Shown: positions 41,746-51,713, counted from the first letter of the stretch. The stretch: 60,130 bases of DNA from an uncultured Bacillota bacterium (GCA_947383275.1 CANDCW010000006.1:1-60130); one strand, 5' to 3'. The notes: a model not told the origin generated them from the letters alone. Numbers and translations: made by a program.

Positions 41746-42186
41746 TTACCCGTAAAGCCAGGCTTGTAAATGCTCCTCGTCCATAACCTCCAAGCCGGCC
41801 TCAGACAGCAGCTTGGCGGCAATCCCCCAGCCAGAAGTGAGGGTTCCGGTAAAGGCGCCGTTGTAAACCTCCCCACTGCCACAGGAGGGAGACCGGGCCT
41901 TTAAAACCGCCACAGTGCAGCCATTTTCTTTTGCAATCTCCACCGCCCGCTCCGCGCCAGCCCGGTACTGGGCCGTGACGTCCTCCCCCGCCCGGGTCAG
42001 CACCCGGCCGTCAGGCTGGAGCTCGGCAGGCTCCCGTGGCACCCCCAATCCCCCCAGCACCTCAGGGCAGACCGGGATCAGGTTGTGCCCCGCCCGGTGG
42101 AGTTCAATAATCTGCCGGTCCAGGCGGCTGGCTCCATCGTAGCGGCAGGGCTCTCCCAAAAAGCAGTGGCTGACTAAAATATTCAT
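41746..42186 (-). CDS. DUF523 family protein
   Basis: 146 residues. ILVSHCFLGEPCRYDGAS at the start, CPEVLGGLGVPREPAEL and LKARSPSCGSGEVYNG are the family's three conserved blocks, with several Cys that may bind a metal or Fe-S. Function is not established. RBS AGGAGGAG is 8 bases before the ATG. It follows the terminator of ireB, so it has its own promoter or depends on read-through. Confidence 0.9.
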   Translation of the reverse strand: MNILVSHCFLGEPCRYDGASRLDRQIIELHRAGHNLIPVCPEVLGGLGVPREPAELQPDGRVLTRAGEDVTAQYRAGAERAVEIAKENGCTVAVLKARSPSCGSGEVYNGAFTGTLTSGWGIAAKLLSEAGLEVMDEEHLQAWLYG

Positions 42187-42202
42187 GTGTACTCCTCCTG
42201 CG

Positions 42203-42233
42203 AAAAACGGCCCGCCTATAGGCGGGCCGTTTG
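42203..42233 (-). terminator. Terminator after ireB
   Basis: Perfect stem AACGGCCCGCC / GGCGGGCCGTT with TATA loop and a T-run on the minus strand, 9 bases after the ireB stop. Confidence 0.9.
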
Positions 42234-42241
42234 GACATAAC

Positions 42242-42493
42242 TCAGTGGGTCAGGTAGTACCTGACCAAGGTCTGGAGTAGCTCGTCCCGATCCGCCTTGC
42301 GGATGAGAGCCCGGGCGTTGTTATGGTTGGTGATATAGGTCGGGTCCTCAGACAGGATGTAACCTACGATCTGGTTAATGGGGTTATACCCTTTTTCCTG
42401 CAGGGCCTGATAGACCGTGGTCAGGATGGCCTTGATCTCCATATCCCGCTGGTCGCCCAAGCTGAATTTACGGGTGAAATCCATATCCTCCAT
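42242..42493 (-). CDS. ireB: IreB family regulatory phosphoprotein (UPF0297)
   Basis: 83 residues: MDFTRKFSLGDQRDMEIKAI, EKGYNPINQIVGYILSEDPT and NARALIRKADRDELLQTLVR are the family pattern over the full length. In Enterococcus IreB is a substrate of the PASTA kinase IreK. The usual neighbours (alaS, yrrK) are absent here. RBS GGGAGGTG is 7 bases before the ATG and a good promoter lies upstream. Confidence 0.95.
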   Translation of the reverse strand: MEDMDFTRKFSLGDQRDMEIKAILTTVYQALQEKGYNPINQIVGYILSEDPTYITNHNNARALIRKADRDELLQTLVRYYLTH

Positions 42494-42552
42494 GGCAGCA
42501 CACCTCCCAAAACAACATTTTCGGCTTTCAAGGAAAGCGAAACCATGTATCT

Positions 42553-42581
42553 AGTGTACTCCAAAACTTTGGCGATGTAAA
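42553..42581 (-). promoter_or_regulatory. Promoter of ireB
   Basis: TTTACA, 17 bases, TACACT on the minus strand, ending 60 bases before the ireB start. Confidence 0.6.
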
Positions 42582-42633
42582 GAGATTTGAAAAAATTTAA
42601 TATAAATGAAACATTTCTCCGCAAGGGGCGGAC

Positions 42634-43830
42634 CTACTTTTCGGTCATCGCCGCTGCCGCAACCTGAAACAGAGCGGACAGCGCCGCCAGATAGAACACA
42701 TACTGCACGCCCCACGCGTTCCAGATCAGCCCCATCACGGGAGACGCGATGATAGCCATGATATGATCCACGCTCAGCCCCACAGACAGAGTTCGGGTAA
42801 CCTCGGAGGGGTCCAGCGCAATGGCCCGCATCATGTAGGAGTGAACCATATTGAACTGCTCAAACAACACACAAAGCACATACGCCCCGAAGACCAGCCA
42901 GGTCAGGCCGTCTCTCAGATCTAAAGAGCCCGCCGCCAGCATCCCGGCCAGCAGGCCCATGGCCGAAAAGCTCACGGCAATGTAGGCGGCTTCCACCCAC
43001 AGCATGTTCTTTACGCCCAGTTTATCCAATAATTTGCCAAGGACGGGGGCGGCCCAGGTCCCTGCCAAGTGGACGACAATGGTAAGCAGGGCCACGGTGT
43101 CGGCCCCCTGCCCCAGCAGGTTGATGATGACCCAGGGGGCAAAGACGATCTTGATCCGCTTCTGACAGCCGTAGGCCAGGGTGACCATGTAGTAGGGCAT
43201 ATACTGTTTTCGGAAGAGCAGCTTGTGGTTTTTCACCGCGCCCTTTTGGGGCATCAGCCGTGCCATGCAAACCAGCAGAAAAACCGCCCCGGCGGTCAAC
43301 TCCGCAGCCAGTACGAAGGGCAGGATGGTGTTTTCCTCAAAACTGAACAGACGCGTCCGAAAACCGAGAAAGACAATGGCCGCCGCGATCATGGCGAACA
43401 GGGTGTTGACCCCCTTGAACCTCCCCAGGGTCTCCCCCACTTTCCCCTTCTCCGCCAGGTCCATGGAGATGGCGTCGTTCAGGGGCATGAAGAAATGCAT
43501 CCCTAGGGAGTTGATAAACAGGAAGACCAGCATGGTCCCATATCCGGGGGACAGCCATCCCATGACCACCAGCCCCGCCAGCACCAGCACCTGGGCCACG
43601 ACAGACATCCAAATATTGCCCAGAAAGCCCAGGGCGGCCACCAGCACCATGCACAGGATGCCAGGGCTCTCCCGGGGGATTTCAACGAAGCCCCGCTGGA
43701 CCTCGTTGATTTGAAATACCTCGTTGAAGTAGTTGGAAAAGATGCTGCTGCCCAGGCCGTTGGCCAGGGCAGTGAAGGCCAGTACCGCCACAAAGAGGTA
43801 GACGGCCTTCTTCCGCTTTTGTTCGGTCAT
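42634..43830 (-). CDS. Major facilitator superfamily transporter
   Basis: 398 residues and about twelve hydrophobic segments in two halves (1-195 and 215-395), with a basic central loop (MPQKGAVKNHKLLFRKQ). The loop 2-3 signature is weak, so the substrate cannot be assigned. It follows ftsK by 56 bases on the same strand. Confidence 0.85.
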   Translation of the reverse strand: MTEQKRKKAVYLFVAVLAFTALANGLGSSIFSNYFNEVFQINEVQRGFVEIPRESPGILCMVLVAALGFLGNIWMSVVAQVLVLAGLVVMGWLSPGYGTMLVFLFINSLGMHFFMPLNDAISMDLAEKGKVGETLGRFKGVNTLFAMIAAAIVFLGFRTRLFSFEENTILPFVLAAELTAGAVFLLVCMARLMPQKGAVKNHKLLFRKQYMPYYMVTLAYGCQKRIKIVFAPWVIINLLGQGADTVALLTIVVHLAGTWAAPVLGKLLDKLGVKNMLWVEAAYIAVSFSAMGLLAGMLAAGSLDLRDGLTWLVFGAYVLCVLFEQFNMVHSYMMRAIALDPSEVTRTLSVGLSVDHIMAIIASPVMGLIWNAWGVQYVFYLAALSALFQVAAAAMTEK

Positions 43831-43886
43831 AATATGCTTCTCTCTCCTGACAGGTTTTTTGCAGGGGCATTCCGCGGATCAGTCCC

Positions 43887-46703
43887 TTACAGCGTATCCT
43901 CCTCCGCCCGATCCAGAGAGTCCTCCAGGCCGAAGGGGGGCTTGTCCTCCGGAACGGGAACCGGCAAAGGCTCTGGAACAGGCCCGGGAGCGGCGGTTCC
44001 CTGGCGGTATTTCATCTCCTGCCACTGCTCCTTAGTCACCAACAGCTGGCGGGGCTTGCTTCCCTCAAAGGGGCCGACAATTCCCTTCTCCTCAAGCTGG
44101 TCCACCAGGCGGGCGGCACGGGCGTAGCCCAGCTTCAGCCGCCGCTGGAGCATGGACACCGAAGCCTGACCCGTCTCCACCACCACCTCGGCGGCAGCAT
44201 CAATCAGTTCATCGTACTCGCTGTCCACATCCTCCGGAGCGGAGCCGCCCACCCCCTTGGAGCCCTTTTCCTTTTCAGCCGCGTTATGCTCGATCTCCTC
44301 CATGACGGCGTTGTCATACTGGGCAGCGCCGCTGTTCTGTTTGACAAAACTGACCACGGCGGCCACCTCCGGGTCGGAGATAAAGCAGCCCTGGACCCGG
44401 GTTGGCTTGCCGCTGCCCAGGGGGGCAAAGAGCATGTCTCCCCGGCCCACCAGTTTTTCTGCGCCCTGGGTATCCAGAATAATCCGGGACTCCATGGCGG
44501 AGGCCACAGCGAAAGCAATTCTGGACGGAATATTGGCCTTCATCAGGCCGGTAATCACATCGGCGGAGGGACGCTGTGTAGCGATCACCAGGTGCATCCC
44601 GGCAGCACGGCCCATCTGGGCCACCCGGCAGATAGATTCCTCCACCTCCTTGGCGGCCACCAGCATCAGGTCCGCCAGCTCGTCAATGAGCACCACAATT
44701 GAGGGCATCTTGTCCACTCCCTCAGTACGCGCGGCGTAGGCGTTGTACTCCTCCAGCTTGCGCACCCCCACTTCAGAGAAGGTGCGGTAGCGCTTCATCA
44801 TCTCGGTAACTGCCCACTGCAGGGCGCCGGCAGCCTTTTTAGGGTCAGTGACCACCGGGATCAACAGGTGGGGTATGCCATTGTAGATGCCCAGCTCCAC
44901 CATTTTGGGGTCCACCATAATGAGGCGGACCTCCTCAGGGGTGGCCTTATAGAGCAGGGATGTGATAATGGTGTTGGTGCATACCGACTTGCCGGAGCCA
45001 GTGGTACCGGCGATCAGCAAATGGGGCAGCTTATTGATGTCGCCCACAATGGCCTGCCCACTGATATCCTTGCCCACGGCGAAGGATGTCTTGGATTTGC
45101 TGTTGGTGAAGGCTGTGGAGCCAATCACCGAATGGATGCTTACCGGGGAGACCACTTTGTTGGGCACCTCAATGCCTACCACAGAAATCTTATCGGGGAT
45201 GGGCGCGATGCGTACACCGGCGGCCCCCAGGGCCAGGGCAATGTCATCGGCCAGGTTGGTAAGCTTGTTCAGCTTGACACCCTGGTCCAGCTCCAGCTCG
45301 TACCGGGTGACCGACGGGCCCCTGACCACGTTGATGATGTTGGCGCTGATTCCAAAGGAGTGGATGGTGTCGCCCAACCGCTGGCGGTTAGCGTTGAGTT
45401 CGCCCAGGGCCTCGCCGCCGATCTCCCCTCCGCTCTCCCGCAGCAGGGACAAGGGCGGATACTGGTAGGGAGGCGTCCCCTGCCCCATGGCCAGCTGAAT
45501 TTCCTGCTCCAACTGGGCCGCCTCCGCGGCGGCATCCTGAGCGGTTACCTTCCCAAGGGGCGCGTTGGGGCTTGGAACAGGCTGGACCGCAGGAGGATTG
45601 GACGGCTCCGGAGCGGGCCGGGCCATGGGAGGAGCCGCCTCACAGGAGGTAGGCGGAGCGGACACAGCCGGAAGCTCTACTGCGGTGGCAGGCGCATACC
45701 GAGCGGGCGCGGCAGGTTCAGGCTCCTCCGCCATTCCCCGGGCTGGCGTTGTAATTGGTTCTGGTTTTGAGATGGCGGGGAACTCCACCTCCAGAATTTT
45801 AGGCTCAGGCTCGGGGACGGGCAGAACCTCCTCCTCCCGGGGTTCTTCTTTGGGCCGGAGTATCTGGTCGGGCGTGGGCACTCGGGGGCTGCGGTTGAAA
45901 AAGCCCTTTTTCCTGGGCGGTGGGGCGGGCGGCTCTCTGCCCACCAGGGGGCCGTCCTCCACCGGAATATCCAGTGCGGAACGGGTCCCCGTCCGTGATG
46001 CGGAGGCCGGCTGTTCATAGCGCTCCCGCGTCTCCCGGGGCGGGCGGCGCTCCCGTCGGACTGGCTCCGGCTCGTAGTCCGGGCGGTTAAACACCCACTC
46101 GGCTACATCCGCAATGGAGCGGTTGAACGCGGCCAACCCGATGAAAACTCCGGCGATGACAAAGACGATGGTGGCCCCCAGGGCGGTAAACAGCGAGGCA
46201 AAGCCCTGGGCGATGATGCCGCCCAAAGCCCCTCCGGACCGCAGCATTTTCCCGCTCTCCATCAGGCTTCCCCAGAGCTCCGCGTTCCACTCCCCAGGCT
46301 CAATGAGCATGGCGTGGATCAGGCAGGAGAAAATCAGGGGCAGCAATAGGGCGCAGGCCAGCCGCAGCCGCACCGGGCGTCCCCGGTGAAACCCCAGAAT
46401 ATATGCTCCCAGCAGCAGCGCGGGGGGTGCAAGGAGGAACCCAAAGCCCAGCAGGCCCTTGAGCAGACTACAGAACCAACTAATAAAAAGAGCCTGCATA
46501 TTAAAGTAACCCAGCGCGGAAAAGACCGACAGCAGCAGGCAGGCCACCGCCCCCACCTCCCGGCGGAAGGGCTGTCCCGCAGGCTGCTGGCGGCCTTTTG
46601 CCGTATTTTTTCCCCGGCCTCCGCTGCCGGAAACGCGGGAGGACCCGCTCCGTCCCCCGCTGGATGCGGACCGGCTCTCCCCTGTTTTCCTTTGTGTCGC
46701 CAT
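43887..46703 (-). CDS. ftsK: DNA translocase FtsK/SpoIIIE
   Basis: 938 residues. Four N-terminal membrane helices (about 48-200), a Pro/Glu/Ala-rich linker (about 215-400), then the motor: LLIAGTTGSGKSVCTNT (Walker A), RLIMVDPKMVELGIY, PSIVVLIDELADLM (Walker B) and AAGMHLVIATQRPSADVI. A C-terminal gamma winged-helix domain (SVSMLQRRLKLGYARAARLV) reads the polar sequences. It pumps DNA through the division septum, in sporulation the forespore chromosome. With uppP and tepA upstream this recalls the Bacillus spoIIIE neighbourhood. RBS AAAGGAACG precedes the ATG. Confidence 0.96.
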   Translation of the reverse strand: MATQRKTGESRSASSGGRSGSSRVSGSGGRGKNTAKGRQQPAGQPFRREVGAVACLLLSVFSALGYFNMQALFISWFCSLLKGLLGFGFLLAPPALLLGAYILGFHRGRPVRLRLACALLLPLIFSCLIHAMLIEPGEWNAELWGSLMESGKMLRSGGALGGIIAQGFASLFTALGATIVFVIAGVFIGLAAFNRSIADVAEWVFNRPDYEPEPVRRERRPPRETRERYEQPASASRTGTRSALDIPVEDGPLVGREPPAPPPRKKGFFNRSPRVPTPDQILRPKEEPREEEVLPVPEPEPKILEVEFPAISKPEPITTPARGMAEEPEPAAPARYAPATAVELPAVSAPPTSCEAAPPMARPAPEPSNPPAVQPVPSPNAPLGKVTAQDAAAEAAQLEQEIQLAMGQGTPPYQYPPLSLLRESGGEIGGEALGELNANRQRLGDTIHSFGISANIINVVRGPSVTRYELELDQGVKLNKLTNLADDIALALGAAGVRIAPIPDKISVVGIEVPNKVVSPVSIHSVIGSTAFTNSKSKTSFAVGKDISGQAIVGDINKLPHLLIAGTTGSGKSVCTNTIITSLLYKATPEEVRLIMVDPKMVELGIYNGIPHLLIPVVTDPKKAAGALQWAVTEMMKRYRTFSEVGVRKLEEYNAYAARTEGVDKMPSIVVLIDELADLMLVAAKEVEESICRVAQMGRAAGMHLVIATQRPSADVITGLMKANIPSRIAFAVASAMESRIILDTQGAEKLVGRGDMLFAPLGSGKPTRVQGCFISDPEVAAVVSFVKQNSGAAQYDNAVMEEIEHNAAEKEKGSKGVGGSAPEDVDSEYDELIDAAAEVVVETGQASVSMLQRRLKLGYARAARLVDQLEEKGIVGPFEGSKPRQLLVTKEQWQEMKYRQGTAAPGPVPEPLPVPVPEDKPPFGLEDSLDRAEEDTL

Positions 46704-46739
46704 ATGTATCTCGTTCCTTTCGGATGGTAAACTCTCAAT

Positions 46740-47600
46740 TTACGCCGCCGCGGCAGGGACAAAGGTCCAGCCCATAAGGTTCAGCAAAAGGAACAGAGCC
46801 CCCGCACCCCAGCAGTAGAAAGCAAAGGCTCCGAACCTGCCCCGGCTGGCCAGCAATTTCACCAGCTGAATGGAGAAATACCCCACTACAGCAGCCACAA
46901 CCATGCCCAGCAAATACTTAGGGATATTCTCCGCCGGGAACCCGCCTTCCGCCTTCAGCACGTCCAGTACCTCCAGCAGGGTAGCTCCCAGCACAGCGGG
47001 CAGGGACATGAGGAAGGAATACCGCACAGCGAACTTCCGGTCGAACCCCCGGACCATGCCGGCAGAAATCGTGCACCCGGAGCGGGAAAGCCCCGGAATG
47101 GTGGCCACACCCTGGGCCAGTCCTACCAAAAGCACATCCAAGAGGGTAGCGTTCCGGGCCGTTTTGTGACCTCGGGCCATCTGGTCGGAGAGGAACAGAA
47201 TACATCCGGTGACCAAAAGCGCCCCGCAGACAAACAGCGGATTGCTGCCAAACGCCTCTACCTGATCCTGGATCGGCAGCACCAGAAACAGCGGCAGGGT
47301 GCCCACGAGGATCAGAAGTACCATCCGCCTGGCCTCCGGCGGACGGCCACGGTAAGTACTGTGGGAAAACACACCTCCGAAAAAGCGGAAAAACTCCACA
47401 ATCATCTCCCAAATATCTTGCCAGTAGACCACGCACACCGCCAGCAGGGTGGCAAAATGGAGCAGGACATTAAAGAGCTGATCGGGCTCCTCCATGCCGA
47501 AGAAATGCTGGAATAGGGTGAGATGGCCCGAGCTGGAGATAGGCAGAAACTCGGCCACACCCTGGACAAAACCCAAAACGGCGGACATGAAATAGGTCAA
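46740..47600 (-). CDS. uppP: Undecaprenyl-diphosphatase UppP
   Basis: BacA-type integral membrane phosphatase that recycles the undecaprenyl carrier used for peptidoglycan and for Wzx/Wzy polysaccharides. Motifs: GVAEFLPISSSGHLTLF near the N-terminus and IPGLSRSGCTISAGMVRG in the second half, with the catalytic Glu/Ser/Arg. About seven or eight helices. The best start is TTG at 47600, behind AAGGGGG, giving the family-typical MTYFMSAVLGF. It lies 36 bases before ftsK. Confidence 0.94.
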   Translation of the reverse strand: MTYFMSAVLGFVQGVAEFLPISSSGHLTLFQHFFGMEEPDQLFNVLLHFATLLAVCVVYWQDIWEMIVEFFRFFGGVFSHSTYRGRPPEARRMVLLILVGTLPLFLVLPIQDQVEAFGSNPLFVCGALLVTGCILFLSDQMARGHKTARNATLLDVLLVGLAQGVATIPGLSRSGCTISAGMVRGFDRKFAVRYSFLMSLPAVLGATLLEVLDVLKAEGGFPAENIPKYLLGMVVAAVVGYFSIQLVKLLASRGRFGAFAFYCWGAGALFLLLNLMGWTFVPAAAA

Positions 47601-47693
47601 ACAGTTGTACCCCCTTAGCGGGCAAAAGCCCGCAGAATCACTAAATAATATATTATCACAAACCCGGAAAAAATTCCAGCACAAAATATTTAT

Positions 47694-47714
47694 GGGGCGG
47701 CTTGCCGCCGCCCC
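47694..47714 (-). terminator. Hairpin at the end of tepA
   Basis: GGGGCGGC / GCCGCCCC with a 5-base loop begins at the tepA stop codon and is followed by an A/T-rich stretch on the minus strand. The T-run is broken, so termination may be partial. Confidence 0.6.
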
Positions 47715-48397
47715 TACTTCTTGTGCTCATCAATCATCTCGTGTAGGCGTCCCAGTGCATCGGACAGCCCGCCGATGCGGTCAATCAGCCCCAGCTCTAC
47801 CGCCTCCTCGCCATAGATGACACTGCCCACATCGGCGGCGAGCTCTCCGGTTTGGAGCATCAGCTTTGTAAACGCCTCCCGCGTTACGGCGCTATTGGCT
47901 GTAACAAACTGCAAAATACGCTCCTGAACGCGTTCAAAATAGTAGAAGGTCTGGGGCACGCCAATCACCAGGCCGTTGAGCCGCACCGGATGGATGGTCA
48001 TAGCCGCCGAGGGGGCGATAAAAGATGTTTTTGCCGACACCGCCAGGGGCACCCCGATCGAGTGGCTCCCTCCCAGCACCAGGGATACGGTAGGCTTTGA
48101 CATGGAAGCAATTACCTCCGAGATGGCCAGCCCGGCCTCCACATCCCCCCCGCCATTGTTCAGCAGAATAAGCAGGCCGTCGATCTGCCCACTCTCCTCA
48201 ATCATGGCCAGCAGAGGCAGTACATGCTCATATTTGGTGCTCTTGCTGGTGGGAGGCAGCAGCTGATGTCCTTCGATCTGTCCTACAATGGTCAGCACAT
48301 AGATCGTCCCGCGCTCCGTCTGGATCAGAGATGAGCCTAAATCGATGATGGGTTGTATATTTTCCTCTTGATGCAGCTGGTCCTGTTGTTCGTCCAT
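47714..48397 (-). CDS. tepA: ClpP-like protease TepA
   Basis: About 227 residues of the translocation-enhancing protein/ClpP-type family. DGLLILLNNGGGDVEAGLAI is the oxyanion/nucleotide loop, VLGGSHSIGVPLAVSA carries the candidate nucleophile Ser, and SAAMTIHPVRLNG the His. The family lies next to spoIIIE in Bacillus. The ATG at 48397 is behind AAGGAGGG (8 bases); the longer in-frame starts are less supported. Confidence 0.88.
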   Translation of the reverse strand: MDEQQDQLHQEENIQPIIDLGSSLIQTERGTIYVLTIVGQIEGHQLLPPTSKSTKYEHVLPLLAMIEESGQIDGLLILLNNGGGDVEAGLAISEVIASMSKPTVSLVLGGSHSIGVPLAVSAKTSFIAPSAAMTIHPVRLNGLVIGVPQTFYYFERVQERILQFVTANSAVTREAFTKLMLQTGELAADVGSVIYGEEAVELGLIDRIGGLSDALGRLHEMIDEHKK

Positions 48398-48549
48398 GGA
48401 TGATCCCTCCTTTGCCGACGCCTCCATAAAATCCCCTGCCGCCCCACCGCCGGCATCAATTTGGGCGGCTCCCGCTTGATAACGTAAGTTTGTGCCGAAA
48501 GAAACAATTTTAAGCCATTTTCGAAAAATTCGGAAAAAGATTGAAAATG

Positions 48550-48578
48550 TTGTCAAGATGTGGTATCCTTACTGTAAT
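48550..48578 (+). promoter_or_regulatory. Promoter of the envelope operon
   Basis: TTGTCA, 17 bases, TGTAAT: 5 of 6 and 5 of 6 consensus positions. It is 65 bases ahead of the SLH-transglutaminase gene. Confidence 0.6.
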
Positions 48579-48643
48579 TACTGAAGCAGTTCTTGTGTGC
48601 CGGCCAGTTTTGATGACCGTCTTAATTTAGAGAGGGAGAATTT

Positions 48644-50263
48644 ATGATGGGTCTGAAGATACGCCGTTTGGCTGCCGCGATCTTGTCTGCGGTCCTCTTA
48701 TATTCCACCTTGCCCGTCCAGGCGCTGGCCCCGGGACGGGCTACAGCGGTTGCGCCCCAGGTGACGGTCCGCTTTCATTCCAGCGGTTCCGGCAGCGAAG
48801 CGCCCTCCCCTATCACAATTGAGCAGGGCGGCCAGCTGGCCCTGCCCCAGGCCCGGCTGGACAGCCCCCTGGGCATTCGTGACTGGCACTTTGCAGGCTG
48901 GTCGGAACGGGTTAGCGCTTCCGCGCCCGACTATCTGCCGGGCGAAACATTCTATCTGACCCGGGACATGGACCTTTACGCGGTATTTACCAGAACCCCC
49001 CCTGCTTCCCCGGAACGGGCGCCTTCCCAGGGGCCGGCAGCCTTTACTGTCCGCGTTGATTCCCACACCAAGTATATGAGCGGCGAAGGCGACGGCCTGT
49101 TCTACCCCGCTCAGCCACTGACCCGGGCCGGCATGGCCCAGATTCTGTACAATATCGTGGTGGAGCGTCCCGCGCGGGAGGCCGGCTTCTCCGACGTATC
49201 CTCCGGCAGCTGGTTTGCCCCGGCTGTGGGCGCTATGGCCGGACTGGGCATTTTACCCGGCTACAACGATGGCACATTTCGCCCCAAACAGCCCATCACC
49301 CGGGTGGAGGCCGCCCGGGCCCTAGCCCAGCTGATTCCCGCCGGCGGGCCAACCAAGGCCTTCCGGGATGTCCCCTCCGACTCCCCCGACTACGAAGCCA
49401 TCTCCGCTGTAGGAGGTTATGGCCTGTTCAGTGGAGATGAGAACGGCAGCTTCAACCCAAATGCCAGCTTTCTGCGGGCAGAGGCTGCGGTGGTCTTCAA
49501 TAAACTGTTGGGCCGGTCCCCCGACCTTGGTGCTGTCTATGCCAAAACCCTGCGCTATTTCCCCGACGTTCCCACCGACCATTGGGCCTATACCCAGGTC
49601 ATGGAAGCCGCCACCTCCCACAGCCACACTCCCTCCGGGGGTGGAGAAATTTGGAGCAACATCCAGACCGAACCGGTCCCCTTAGCCGACGGCTATTACC
49701 GCCTCAACGGGCGGCTCTACTGCGTCAGCAACAGCCAGTTTCTCCGCTCGGCCTCTCAGGAAGGCTTCTACTTTGACAACGAGGGACGCTATACCACTGG
49801 CGACAACGAGTTGGATCTTAACCTTAACGCTTTGGTGGATCAGCTCACCACACCCTCCATGACCCGCGACCAGAAGCTGCGGGCACTGTACAACTACTGC
49901 CGGGACAACTTCTCCTATCTGAAGCGGCCCCTGGTTGAGGCCGGGCGCACCGGTTGGGAACCGGAGTATGCCGCCTCCTTCCTGTCTTTGAAAAAGGGCA
50001 ACTGCTACAGCTTCTCCGCTCTGTTCAGCCTGCTGGCCCGGGAGATTGGCCAACCCGCTTACACCGTGGTGGGTGGATTGGGAAAAAACGCCTCTCCCCA
50101 CGGCTGGGTGGAAATAAAGCTAGATGGAACCGTGTACATATTTGATCCGCAGCTGGAGTGGCGCTACGTCCACGACTACGGCCGCAAAAGCCACAACCTC
50201 TTCAAGTTTTTGCCTGCAAAATCCCCGCATCTCTATACCAAACTGAGCGGGGGCGCGCCCTGA
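48644..50263 (+). CDS. SLH-domain protein with C-terminal transglutaminase-like domain
   Basis: 539 residues. Signal peptide about 1-28; a Listeria-Bacteroides repeat-like part (40-115, LTRDMDLYAVFT); three S-layer homology repeats (about 140-335), with PITRVEAARALAQLI and FLRAEAAVVFNKLL being best preserved. A transglutaminase-like domain spans about 395-510, with Cys454 in KKGNCYSFSALF, His486 in ASPHGWVEI and Asp501 in YIFDPQLEW. SLH domains bind pyruvylated wall polysaccharide, so this protein sits on the cell surface. It could crosslink or cleave amides there. It heads the envelope operon. RBS GAGGGAG is 6 bases before the ATG. Confidence 0.88.
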   Translation: MMGLKIRRLAAAILSAVLLYSTLPVQALAPGRATAVAPQVTVRFHSSGSGSEAPSPITIEQGGQLALPQARLDSPLGIRDWHFAGWSERVSASAPDYLPGETFYLTRDMDLYAVFTRTPPASPERAPSQGPAAFTVRVDSHTKYMSGEGDGLFYPAQPLTRAGMAQILYNIVVERPAREAGFSDVSSGSWFAPAVGAMAGLGILPGYNDGTFRPKQPITRVEAARALAQLIPAGGPTKAFRDVPSDSPDYEAISAVGGYGLFSGDENGSFNPNASFLRAEAAVVFNKLLGRSPDLGAVYAKTLRYFPDVPTDHWAYTQVMEAATSHSHTPSGGGEIWSNIQTEPVPLADGYYRLNGRLYCVSNSQFLRSASQEGFYFDNEGRYTTGDNELDLNLNALVDQLTTPSMTRDQKLRALYNYCRDNFSYLKRPLVEAGRTGWEPEYAASFLSLKKGNCYSFSALFSLLAREIGQPAYTVVGGLGKNASPHGWVEIKLDGTVYIFDPQLEWRYVHDYGRKSHNLFKFLPAKSPHLYTKLSGGAP

Positions 50264-50300
50264 CTGAATACCGGAAAATTACATCATAAGGAGTGACACC

Positions 50301-51698
50301 ATGGTATTCAGTTCCCCTATCTTTCTGTTCGTCTTTTTCCCTGTGGTCTATTTAATTTATCAGCTTCTGCCTGGCATCCGCAGCCGCAACTGCTGGCTTG
50401 CCCTGTCCAGTTTGGTGTTTTATGCTTTCGGACAGCCTCGCTACCTTCTTTTGCTGCTGGCCAGCGTGCTGGTCAACTACCTGTTCGGTCTGTGGCTTAT
50501 GTCCGGAAAGGGCCGGGGCGCAGCTATGTTCGGGGCTGTAATGTGCAATCTGCTGGTGCTGGGCGTATTCAAGTATCTGGACTTCTTTCTCCACACAGCC
50601 AACAGCCTGGGCGGGCTGACGCTCCCCTTATTCGGCATCGCCCTGCCCATCGGCATTTCTTTCTATACCTTCCAGGGCATGAGCTACGTCATTGATGTCT
50701 ACCGGGATCCTCAGACGGGAACCCGCAGCTTGGGAAAGTTGATTTTGTACATCTCTTTCTTTCCACAACTTATCGCCGGGCCTATCATCAAATACCATGA
50801 CATCTCTCAACAAATTGATGAGCGGCGCCTTACCCCCGAAGGAACCCTCTTTGGTTTGAGGCGCTTTCTCATAGGATTGGGAAAAAAGCTGCTGCTGGCC
50901 AACACGGCAGGTCAGGCAGCGGATGCTGTCTTTGCCCTCGCGGCCGGCCAGCTGGACGCCCGGCTGGCCTGGTTGGGCGCAGTGAGCTACACGCTCCAAA
51001 TATACTTCGACTTCAGCGGCTACAGCGATATGGCCATCGGATTGGGCGCCATATTTGGCTTTACGTTCCGTGAAAACTTTAATCTGCCTTACTCTGCAAA
51101 GTCCATTAAGGAATTTTGGAGGCGTTGGCACATCTCCCTCAGCTCCTGGTTCCGTGACTACCTTTACATCCCTCTGGGCGGTAACCGGAAAGGAAAATTT
51201 CGCACTGGTTTGAACAAACTGACCGTCTTTTTTACCACTGGCTTGTGGCACGGGGCCAACTGGACCTTCGTGGTGTGGGGGCTGTGGCACGGCCTGTTCG
51301 CCACTCTGGAGGACGTGGGAATCATTCCAAAGCGCCTGAGGGAGAGCGTATTCGGCCACCTATATACGATGTTGGCCGTGGTAGTTGGCTTTACCATCTT
51401 TCGTGCGGACAGTCTCGGCGCGGCCTGGGTGATGATTAAGAGCATGTTCACCGGCTTCACCTTCATCCCCGCCAACACGCTGACTCTGATCTCCCTTCTG
51501 GATGCCCGGACGGCCTGTTTTCTGATTACCGCCGTCTTGTTGGCCTCCGGACTGCCCCAGCAGGCGGTAAGACGGCTCTCGGAAGGGACCGGCCTATCCC
51601 AGGGCGGGCGGGCACTGGCCTACGGGGTGCTGTTCATTCTGTGTGTACTGAATTTGTCCAAGGCGACCTTCAACCCCTTCATCTATTTTCAGTTTTAG
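50301..51698 (+). CDS. MBOAT family O-acyltransferase (AlgI/DltB-like)
   Basis: 465 residues with about eleven helices. Motifs: NYLFGLWLMSGKGRG, FFPQLIAGPIIKYHDI, EFWRRWHISLSSWFRDYLYI and FTTGLWHGANWTFVVWG, with the catalytic His in the last. AlgI-like proteins move acetyl groups across the membrane to a partner that modifies a polysaccharide. The DHHW-type partner is encoded next. A GGAGTG RBS precedes the ATG. Confidence 0.95.
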   Translation: MVFSSPIFLFVFFPVVYLIYQLLPGIRSRNCWLALSSLVFYAFGQPRYLLLLLASVLVNYLFGLWLMSGKGRGAAMFGAVMCNLLVLGVFKYLDFFLHTANSLGGLTLPLFGIALPIGISFYTFQGMSYVIDVYRDPQTGTRSLGKLILYISFFPQLIAGPIIKYHDISQQIDERRLTPEGTLFGLRRFLIGLGKKLLLANTAGQAADAVFALAAGQLDARLAWLGAVSYTLQIYFDFSGYSDMAIGLGAIFGFTFRENFNLPYSAKSIKEFWRRWHISLSSWFRDYLYIPLGGNRKGKFRTGLNKLTVFFTTGLWHGANWTFVVWGLWHGLFATLEDVGIIPKRLRESVFGHLYTMLAVVVGFTIFRADSLGAAWVMIKSMFTGFTFIPANTLTLISLLDARTACFLITAVLLASGLPQQAVRRLSEGTGLSQGGRALAYGVLFILCVLNLSKATFNPFIYFQF

Positions 51699-51713
51699 CA
51701 GGTGGTGAGCGCA